22,184 bases of DNA. Origin: JAZNUH01 sp045592225. Its GTDB lineage: Bacteria; Bacillota; Clostridia; UMGS1883; UMGS1540. A model generated the notes under the pieces. It saw only the letters and a program-made list of their open reading frames with translations. It was not told the origin of the DNA and ran no database searches. The stretch is from the NCBI GenBank assembly GCA_045592225.1, contig JAZNUH010000083.1:1-22184 (forward strand), in the 5' to 3' direction. Shown here in pieces: positions 9,270 to 15,163 of the stretch. Numbering within the stretch: the first letter of the stretch is position 1; each line of letters opens with the position of its first letter. Both the position numbers and the translations under genes were made by a program.

Positions 9270-10268
9270 TTGAAGCTACTCAGAGAGCTTTGCGCTGCAA
9301 GCGGTGCTTCGGGTGCAGAGCAGGAAATACGTAATTTAATAGCTGAAAAAACCTCTGAATTTGAGCAGTATGTGGATTCTATGGGAAACCTTATTGTAAG
9401 CACAGGCGGCAGAGGCGATAAAATAATGCTTGCCGCACACATGGATGAGGTTGGACTGCTTATTTCAAAGATTGACGACAACGGTTTTCTGCGTTTTAAA
9501 ACTGTTGGCGGAATAGATGCGGCTGTGCTTGCCGGCAAAAAAGTGTTTGTCGGTAAAAACAAGGTTGTTGGAATAATCGGTATAAGAGCCGTTCATCTGC
9601 AGAAAAAAGAGGAGAGAGAAAGCGGTGTAGAGCTTAAAGAACTGTACATTGATATTGGCGCCTTATCCAAAGAAGAGGCGGAAAGCGCTGTGGCGGTAGG
9701 TGAATATGCGACCTTTGAACCGCATTTTACCGAGTTTGGTGACAGACTTATAACTGCAAAGGCGCTGGATGACAGGGCAGGCTGTGCCGTGGTTATTGAA
9801 CTTTTGAAAAGATGCAGGCATAAAAATATATGTGCCGCATTTACTGCACAGGAGGAGGTAGGTCTTCGCGGTGCAGGGGTTGCGGCTGAACACATTGCCC
9901 CCGATATGGCGGTGGTGGTTGAAAGTACAATATGCACAGACCTTTATCCCGCGGAGGATTACAGTAGTGTGACCTATCTGGGCAAGGGACCTGTTATACC
10001 CTTTGCCGACGGGGCGGCTACTCCGGACAGAAATCTTATGAGCAGCATAATTTTGTCGGCTAAAAACAAAAATATTCCCTGGCAGTATAAGAGAACCACT
10101 GCCGGAGGAACAGATGCAGGGGCGATTGCCCGCAGTGTAAACGGTATTCCAACGGCAGTGGTTGCACTTCCCTGCAGAAATCTTCATTCGCCTATGACTG
10201 TAATCAGCAGGGACGATTACGAAAATATGATAAAGCTTTTGGAAGAATGGATAAAAATTAAGGCATAA
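9270..10268 (+). CDS. M42-family metallo-aminopeptidase (paralogue 2)
   Basis: This is a second M42 aminopeptidase, 332 residues, one base after the first. It starts at TTG with AAAGGAG (9254-9260) 9 bases upstream. The ligands are H57 and D59 (AAHMDEVG), D167 (LDDRAG), E195/E196 (QEEVGLRGAG), E218 (VVVESTICTD) and H306 (NLHSP). Where paralogue 1 has an aspartate (D227) this copy has glutamate E218, a choice seen in a clostridial M42 subgroup as I recall it. The two proteins are clearly diverged, so this is an old duplication or two subfamilies, perhaps with different N-terminal residue preferences or forming a mixed oligomer. The 3' end overlaps the convergent 56-residue gene by 11 bases. 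Confidence 0.93.
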   Translation: MKLLRELCAASGASGAEQEIRNLIAEKTSEFEQYVDSMGNLIVSTGGRGDKIMLAAHMDEVGLLISKIDDNGFLRFKTVGGIDAAVLAGKKVFVGKNKVVGIIGIRAVHLQKKEERESGVELKELYIDIGALSKEEAESAVAVGEYATFEPHFTEFGDRLITAKALDDRAGCAVVIELLKRCRHKNICAAFTAQEEVGLRGAGVAAEHIAPDMAVVVESTICTDLYPAEDYSSVTYLGKGPVIPFADGAATPDRNLMSSIILSAKNKNIPWQYKRTTAGGTDAGAIARSVNGIPTAVVALPCRNLHSPMTVISRDDYENMIKLLEEWIKIKA

Positions 10269-10428
10269 GCTTTAACGCAACATAGGCGGTAAATATGCAA
10301 AAAGTAAGTAAAAGAGCAATGCGCACCCACGGGAGCCTGCTCTTTTTTTCTGTGGTGTTTTTTGTGTAGCCCATTTGTTTCATGTACTCGCAGACGATTT
10401 TATCTGCTTCCTTTACTGCGTCATTCAT
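10258..10428 (-). CDS. 56-residue single-pass membrane protein downstream of spoIIE
   Basis: This small frame begins at ATG 10428 on the minus strand and stops at TAA 10258. GGTGA stands 4 bases before the start, the expected spacing for that part of the SD sequence. Residues 1-30 are polar and charged (MNDAVKEADKIVCEYMKQMG and onward). A basic KKSR patch follows, then a hydrophobic helix at about 34-54 (VRIALLLTFCIFTAYVALKL) running to the end, so the N-terminus is predicted to be cytoplasmic. It begins 19 bases after the spoIIE stop and is probably cotranscribed, which suggests a sporulation role. I do not recognise the family, and no function is claimed. It overlaps the convergent M42 gene by 11 bases. 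Confidence 0.68.
   Translation of the reverse strand: MNDAVKEADKIVCEYMKQMGYTKNTTEKKSRLPWVRIALLLTFCIFTAYVALKLMP
10310..10349 (+). terminator. Terminator of the whiA-murD-M42 operon, inside an antisense gene
   Basis: AAAAGAGCA (10310-10318) pairs with TGCTCTTTT (10338-10346), and the T-run continues to 10349. The 9-bp stem closes a 19-base loop. It lies 41 bases after the M42 stop and is the only candidate terminator before the convergent genes. It falls wholly within the coding sequence of the minus-strand small protein. The long loop lowers certainty. Confidence 0.65.
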
Positions 10429-10447
10429 AAACTCACCCCGGTTTATT

Positions 10448-12772
10448 TTACCCGGTCTGGGAATTTTTATTCACAAAGGCAACAAGTACAGTCATATCAT
10501 CCTTTATATCATCTCCCTGGCGGTTGCCGGCCTCGTCTATTATTTGCTGTGCAAGCTCATGGGGATTATCACCCTCGTAATTACCTATAATTTCAACAAT
10601 CCACTTATCACCCGAGGGGTCGGAGTCGGCTACTCCGTCGGTTATCATAACAATGCAGTTTGTGGGATGAAGGCTTCTGGTTGCCTTTTCAATATCAACC
10701 CTGGGAGTAACCCCCGCAGGCAGACCCGAGGCGGAAATCACCTGTACCTTATCATCGTATTTAAAATAGCTTGAAGAGGCGCCTGACTTTATAAAACCGG
10801 CGGAACAAAGGTCCGGGTCAAGAACAAGTATATCCAGCGTGGCAAAGGAGGTGTCGGTGGATTTTAAGACAAGCACCGAGTTTATAATATTTACAGCGGT
10901 ATGGGTGTCATAGCCTGCACAAAACATATTGCACAATAAGGTTACAACTGCATTACTGTTCATATAAGCCATTTCACCGCTTCCCATACCGTCGCTTAAA
11001 ACAAGTATACACTTTCCGTCGGGGGTGTAGGTAATGCCAAAGCAATCACCGCTGCGGCTCTCGCGAGAGGCGGTGGCACTGCCTGTATTGATACCCAGAG
11101 CACCGTGAGGGATAAGGCGCATACGGCTGCCGCTGTTATATATTATCTGCATGGGAATGCCAAGCCTGTTACCAACTGTACTGCAAATAGTATCGGCATA
11201 GCGGTTGCAGCTTTCCCTGCATTCTACGTCTGCAAAAATTTTATTATCCGTACAGGCTACAGATATACTTCGCAGAGGTACGCCTGCACTGCACAGGGCG
11301 GAGGTTATTGCAGCTTCAGCGCCGCTGTCAAAGGTTATGGTGCCGACAAGTGAGTTTGCTCGCTTGTCTATGGTTTCGGATATGGCGGCAAGCTGACGGA
11401 CCATGGTTGCGCGTGCTTCTGCTATACGGCTTTCCCACAGCCTGTCAACCTTGTATATATCATACATATTGTTAAAGGTATTTACAAGCTTGCTTACAGA
11501 AAGACATTTTTCCGAAAGACCCGAAGGCAGGCCCGATGTGGTAAGACATCCGTTTTTCTCACACACCTGCAGCATTACAAAAAGAGATGTATAGGTGCGG
11601 TTGAATTCCTTTTTCCAGCAAAGCTGCATACGAGGACAACCTGTACAGGCGGCTTTGACAGTCCGGTCAAAGAAAACAGGAGCGGCTGAATCTGAGCCGA
11701 AAAGACCTGCCTCGGATATATGGCTGAAGGTTTTGGCAATATGCGAGAGGGAAGAAGATAGGATTGACAGCTCGTGAGACAGAAAATTGCCCGTGCGTGA
11801 GGGGGATGCTTTCATATTTCTTGCAATACCCAGTGAGAATTTTGCGGCAAGCTTTTGGGGGAGAAGCATAAAAATTACTCCTGCGGCAAAAATACCGTAA
11901 AGGTTTATTATTGCCTCGGCACTGCCGCCCGTGTAAAGAGTAATGAGAGAGTTGATTATTACAAAGGTGAGAAAACACGCCGCTTTACCGTATACCGCCA
12001 GAAAGCCTGCACCCATGGATGAAATTGCAAAAGCGCCCAGCACAGGGGCAATATTGCCGTCAACAATGCCGGCGGTAAGTCCTATGGCAATACCCGACAC
12101 AGCACCTGCGCCCGCACCGCCCGAATATGCAAAAAGCAGAGCGGCACAGGTACAAAGCACCTGACTTAAGTTAATTCCCCATACACTGAAGCCGGTTCCT
12201 ATACCAAGAATGAGTGTGGCGGCAAAAACCGATACCGATATTAAATCCTCGCTTACCTTGTGGGGGTTTACCTGACCTGTAAGTATTACATTTTTTGCAT
12301 TGGCAAAAAGAAGAGTAAGCCCGAACACCAGAGTGCCCTCAACCGCAAGAATGAGAAGGTCATAAATCAGTATTCTGCTGCCCCACAGCACCATAACAGA
12401 TGCTGACAGTATGCAGACGGTCATAAGAGCACCCCGACGAACAGGATTTTTAAGGAGAGAGGGGAAGCGCTTTACAAGAGCGGTAAAAAGAACAGCCGCG
12501 GCTGTGTATTTTACCATTACAAGGGCATCGTGACTTACAAGCCCTGCCGATATAAGCACCATTATGCCTACCGTGTAGGGAATGGAGGATATGTATTCTG
12601 CAGCAAAAAGAGCAATGCCAAAGGGCATCATTCCGCCTAAAATTGCCGGACGTGTTGCAAAGAATACACACAGGGCATAAAGTATTTTTTTAAAATCAAG
12701 CCGGGATACCCTTTCGGCTGACCCTGACAGGGCGTCCGAGTTCTGTTTTCGTTTAAAAATATCTATTTCCAA
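10448..12772 (-). CDS. spoIIE: Stage II sporulation protein E (SpoIIE), PP2C phosphatase
   Basis: SpoIIE is the membrane phosphatase at the asymmetric septum. It dephosphorylates SpoIIAA and so frees sigma-F in the forespore, and also helps place the septum. The 774-residue protein has a short polar N-terminus, a block of about ten hydrophobic helices (about 28-325), a cysteine-containing regulatory region (about 330-550), and a C-terminal PP2C domain. That domain shows LVLSDGMGSGE (metal ligand D594) and MITDGVADSD (D712), both intact. The start is TTG 12772, with AAAGGAG (12787-12781 on the minus strand) 8 bases upstream. Length and domain order match clostridial SpoIIE. It is transcribed divergently from the DeoR-type regulator and followed by a small membrane protein gene. 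Its presence marks the organism as a spore former or a recent descendant of one. Confidence 0.96.
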   Translation of the reverse strand: MEIDIFKRKQNSDALSGSAERVSRLDFKKILYALCVFFATRPAILGGMMPFGIALFAAEYISSIPYTVGIMVLISAGLVSHDALVMVKYTAAAVLFTALVKRFPSLLKNPVRRGALMTVCILSASVMVLWGSRILIYDLLILAVEGTLVFGLTLLFANAKNVILTGQVNPHKVSEDLISVSVFAATLILGIGTGFSVWGINLSQVLCTCAALLFAYSGGAGAGAVSGIAIGLTAGIVDGNIAPVLGAFAISSMGAGFLAVYGKAACFLTFVIINSLITLYTGGSAEAIINLYGIFAAGVIFMLLPQKLAAKFSLGIARNMKASPSRTGNFLSHELSILSSSLSHIAKTFSHISEAGLFGSDSAAPVFFDRTVKAACTGCPRMQLCWKKEFNRTYTSLFVMLQVCEKNGCLTTSGLPSGLSEKCLSVSKLVNTFNNMYDIYKVDRLWESRIAEARATMVRQLAAISETIDKRANSLVGTITFDSGAEAAITSALCSAGVPLRSISVACTDNKIFADVECRESCNRYADTICSTVGNRLGIPMQIIYNSGSRMRLIPHGALGINTGSATASRESRSGDCFGITYTPDGKCILVLSDGMGSGEMAYMNSNAVVTLLCNMFCAGYDTHTAVNIINSVLVLKSTDTSFATLDILVLDPDLCSAGFIKSGASSSYFKYDDKVQVISASGLPAGVTPRVDIEKATRSLHPTNCIVMITDGVADSDPSGDKWIVEIIGNYEGDNPHELAQQIIDEAGNRQGDDIKDDMTVLVAFVNKNSQTG

Positions 12773-12792
12773 AAAATCAACTCCTTTTGTTC

Positions 12793-12825
12793 AGTATAGC
12801 AGAAATCAGGACAGGCTTTTGTCAG
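12793..12825 (-). promoter_or_regulatory. Candidate spoIIE promoter with 21-base spacing
   Basis: On the minus strand, CTGACA (12825-12820) serves as a -35 and TATACT (12798-12793) as a -10, separated by 21 bases. The spoIIE promoter of Bacillus subtilis is known for an over-long (21-bp) spacer that makes it depend on Spo0A~P. The same unusual geometry here, just upstream of spoIIE, supports the call. Confidence 0.55.
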
Positions 12826-12850
12826 AAAAAGGAAGAAATTTACATATTTT

Positions 12851-12862
12851 TTTGTCGCAAAA
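12851..12862. promoter_or_regulatory. Possible Spo0A box upstream of spoIIE
   Basis: TTTGTCGCAAAA differs by one base from the Spo0A core TGTCGAA inside a TTTGTCGAAAA-type context. It lies about 25 bases upstream of the candidate -35 of spoIIE. A second, weaker resemblance (TTTGTCAGAAAA, 12818-12829) overlaps the -35 itself. It could also influence the divergent regulator gene. Confidence 0.4.
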
Positions 12863-12924
12863 CGACGCCTGAGAAAAAGAAGTTTTTTAAGGGCTATATT
12901 TTTAAGTAAATTTACTATTTTTCA

Positions 12925-12953
12925 TTGACATGTTAATTTTTTTCATATATAAT
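12925..12953 (+). promoter_or_regulatory. Consensus sigma-A promoter of the DeoR/dehydrogenase cluster
   Basis: The -35 TTGACA (12925-12930) and -10 TATAAT (12948-12953) both match consensus exactly and are 17 bases apart. Transcription should begin near 12960, so an in-frame ATG at 12962 would be leaderless; this argues for a start near 13004. A perfect core promoter on a regulator-led operon fits control by repression. Confidence 0.88.
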
Positions 12954-13003
12954 AACAAATAATGTTAAATAATTTCATCGGGAAGGAGGTAGAACTGCAA
13001 AAA

Positions 13004-13759
13004 ATGAACACGAGAAGAGAAGAAATTTTAGAAAAAATTAATGCTCAGGGTTTTATGAGTATAAGTGATCTTGCAGTTATATTTCCTGATGTTTCGACCA
13101 TGACAATCCGCCGTGACCTTGAGTTTTTGGAGGACAGAGGCGACATTGTAAGAACCAAGGGCGGAGCCAAGAGTATTATGCATCTTTCAATGCAGAAGGA
13201 AGAGGCATACCACCGCCGCGAGCTTATAAACCCCGAACTGAAAAGAGAGATTGCACACAAGGCCTGTACTCTTATTGAAAATAACACCTGTGTGTACTTA
13301 GACTCGGGCAGTACGGTAATGCATATTGCAAAGGTGCTTACGGCAAAAAAGCTTTTTGCGGTAACAAGCAGCCCTAATGTTGCTATGGAAATGCTTCGTA
13401 ACCCGGATTGTGTTGTAAGCATGACAGGCGGTAAACTCAACCGTGAAAATATTTGTTTATCAGGTCTTGGCGCAGTACATTTTCTTGATGATATTAACAT
13501 AGGCACAGCCGTTGTTGCCGCTTCGGGGTATTCGCCCGAGTACGGATTTACCTGCGGTAACTTTGACGAAAACGAACTGAAAAAGGCGGCTGTTAAATCG
13601 GCTCAGAGAGTGGTTATCGTTATGGACAGCACCAAAATAGGTAAAAACCACCCCTTTACCTTTGCGGAGCTTTCGGATGTGGACATCTTTGTAACAGACA
13701 GTAAGTTTGACGGTAAGCTGCTTTCGGATATAAAGAAAAAGGGTGTAAAAGTATTATAG
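13004..13759 (+). CDS. DeoR-family transcriptional regulator
   Basis: This is a sugar-metabolism regulator, usually a repressor released by a sugar phosphate. The winged helix-turn-helix is at about residues 5-58, with STMTIRRDLEFLEDRG as recognition helix and RTKGGA closing the wing. The C-terminal sensor domain (about 75-250) has the family phosphosugar-site pattern VYLDSGSTVMHIAKVL. From MNTRREEILEKI at 13004 it is 251 residues, normal. The start is not certain: AAGGAGG (12983-12989) is 14 bases from ATG 13004 but 5 bases from an in-frame CTG at 12995. An ATG at 12962 is too close to the transcription start. The dehydrogenase gene follows after 25 bases, so this regulator probably controls its own operon, with the effector likely a substrate or intermediate of it. 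Confidence 0.9.
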   Translation: MNTRREEILEKINAQGFMSISDLAVIFPDVSTMTIRRDLEFLEDRGDIVRTKGGAKSIMHLSMQKEEAYHRRELINPELKREIAHKACTLIENNTCVYLDSGSTVMHIAKVLTAKKLFAVTSSPNVAMEMLRNPDCVVSMTGGKLNRENICLSGLGAVHFLDDINIGTAVVAASGYSPEYGFTCGNFDENELKKAAVKSAQRVVIVMDSTKIGKNHPFTFAELSDVDIFVTDSKFDGKLLSDIKKKGVKVL

Positions 13760-13784
13760 TTATATAGGAAAGGATGATTTTAAA

Positions 13785-15032
13785 ATGAAAACAAAAGCAG
13801 TAAGAATTTACGGCAAAGAGGATTTAAGACTCGAGGAATTTGAACTTCCCGAGATTCGTGATGACGAAATACTTGCTCATATTATTTCCGACTCACTGTG
13901 CATGTCTTCCTACAAGGCAGCAAAGCAGGGCGCAGACCACAAGCGTGTTCCCAATGATATAGCAGAAAATCCTGTTATCATCGGTCACGAATTCTGCGGT
14001 GAAATTGTTCAGGTTGGTTCCAAGTGGGCTGACGAATGGAAGGTAGGACAGAAGTTCTCCATCCAGCCTGCTATCAACTACAAGGGCAGTCTCGCAGCTC
14101 CCGGATATTCCTACAAGAACATCGGCGGTAACGCTACATATGTTATAATCCCCAGCGAATTTATGGAAATGGGTTGCCTCCTTCACTACGAAGGCGAAGC
14201 ATTCTTCTATGGTTCACTTTCCGAACCTATGAGCTGTATCGTTGGCGGGTTCCACGCAAACTACCACACAACAGCAGGCAGCTATGTTCATGATATGGGT
14301 ATTACAGAAGGCGGAAAAATGGCTCTGCTCGCAGGTGCAGGTCCCATGGGTCTTGGTGCAGTTGACTATGCTATTCACTGTGACCGCAAGCCCTCACTGC
14401 TGGTTGTAACAGATATTGATGACGCTCGTCTTGCACGTGCGGCTTCCATCTTAACACCTGAAGAAGCTGAAAAGAACGGCGTTAAGCTTATGTATGTAAA
14501 CACAGCTGACAAAACTGCTGATGACCTTAAGGCTATCGCAGGCGGCGAAGGCTTTAACGATGTATTTGTATATGCTCCCGTTAAGCCCGTTGTTGAAATG
14601 GGTGACGCAATCCTTGCTAAAGACGGTTGCCTCAACTTCTTTGCAGGCCCCACAAACCCCGCATTCACAGCTGAATTCAACTTCTACAATGTTCACTATG
14701 CTTCAACACACGTTGTTGGTACAAGCGGCGGTAACACAGCAGATATGATTGAATCGCTCAAGATGATGGAAGAAGGTACACTCAATCCCGCAGCTATGAT
14801 TACACACATCGGTGGTCTCAACGCTGCAGTTGAAACAACACTCAACCTGCCCAACATCAAGGGTGGTAAGAAGCTCATCTACACAAACATTGAAATGCCT
14901 CTCGTAGCTATCGACGATTTCGCAAAGCTTGGAGAAACAGATCCCATGTTTGCAGAGCTTGACAAGATTTGTAAAGCACATAACGGACTCTGGAATGCGG
15001 AAGCAGAAAAGTATCTGTTAGCTAATAAATAA
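13785..15032 (+). CDS. SorE-like zinc-dependent alcohol/polyol(-phosphate) dehydrogenase
   Basis: This is a medium-chain dehydrogenase of 415 residues. Catalytic zinc ligands are C39 (DSLCMSS), H68-E69 (IIGHEFCG) and E147 (LSEPMSC). The NAD(P) fold has GAGPMG in MALLAGAGPMGLGA. The four-cysteine structural zinc loop of classical alcohol dehydrogenases is absent, as in sorbitol-type enzymes. From memory, the N-terminus, the GHEFCG region and the blocks LLVVTDID, GCLNFFAGP and GTSGGNT closely resemble Klebsiella SorE, which reduces L-sorbose 1-phosphate to D-glucitol 6-phosphate. The start has a GGAAAGGA site 10 bases upstream. It sits between a DeoR-type regulator and a 2-oxo-acid dehydrogenase complex, not in a sorbose PTS cluster, so the true substrate may differ. 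From this gene on, codon choice is that of highly expressed genes. Confidence 0.87.
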   Translation: MKTKAVRIYGKEDLRLEEFELPEIRDDEILAHIISDSLCMSSYKAAKQGADHKRVPNDIAENPVIIGHEFCGEIVQVGSKWADEWKVGQKFSIQPAINYKGSLAAPGYSYKNIGGNATYVIIPSEFMEMGCLLHYEGEAFFYGSLSEPMSCIVGGFHANYHTTAGSYVHDMGITEGGKMALLAGAGPMGLGAVDYAIHCDRKPSLLVVTDIDDARLARAASILTPEEAEKNGVKLMYVNTADKTADDLKAIAGGEGFNDVFVYAPVKPVVEMGDAILAKDGCLNFFAGPTNPAFTAEFNFYNVHYASTHVVGTSGGNTADMIESLKMMEEGTLNPAAMITHIGGLNAAVETTLNLPNIKGGKKLIYTNIEMPLVAIDDFAKLGETDPMFAELDKICKAHNGLWNAEAEKYLLANK

Positions 15033-15041
15033 TTAAACCGT

Positions 15042-15066
15042 CCCGTCGGAGCACTGCTCCGACGGG
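15042..15066. other. Strong hairpin between the dehydrogenase and E2 genes
   Basis: CCCGTCGGAGCA (15042-15053) and TGCTCCGACGGG (15055-15066) form a perfect 12-base inverted repeat around one base. It begins 9 bases after the dehydrogenase stop. No T-run follows on either strand, so it is not a standard terminator. An mRNA-stabilising or processing structure, or a protein site, is more likely. Confidence 0.7.
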
Positions 15067-15078
15067 CATAACCTTGTT

Positions 15079-15122
15079 CAGCCGAAAGTAATTTTTGGCT
15101 GTTCGCCGCACAGCTCACGGCG
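15079..15122. other. Two further hairpins in the E2 leader
   Basis: CAGCCGAAA (15079-15087) pairs with TTTTGGCTG (15093-15101), a 9-bp stem with one G-U pair and a 5-base loop. CGCCG (15104-15108) pairs with CGGCG (15118-15122) around a 9-base loop. With the hairpin at 15042-15066, most of the 131-base gap is structured, and the E2 ribosome site (GGAAAGGA, 15146-15153) follows. Confidence 0.45.
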
Positions 15123-15163
15123 GAAAAAACATAAAATTTGTGGGCGGAAAGGATTTTTGACAA

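Noticed and set aside
10375..10774. Two plus-strand open frames (71 and 130 codons) opposite spoIIE
   Set aside because: They are antisense to the conserved PP2C end of spoIIE and have no ribosome site.
12962..13003. Upstream ATG 12962 as the start of the DeoR-type regulator
   Set aside because: It is about 2 bases from the predicted transcription start, has no ribosome site and adds residues foreign to the family N-terminus.
15042..15066. Perfect inverted repeat as a terminator after the dehydrogenase
   Set aside because: No T-run follows on either strand, and E2 lacks a recognisable promoter of its own, so full termination here is unlikely.
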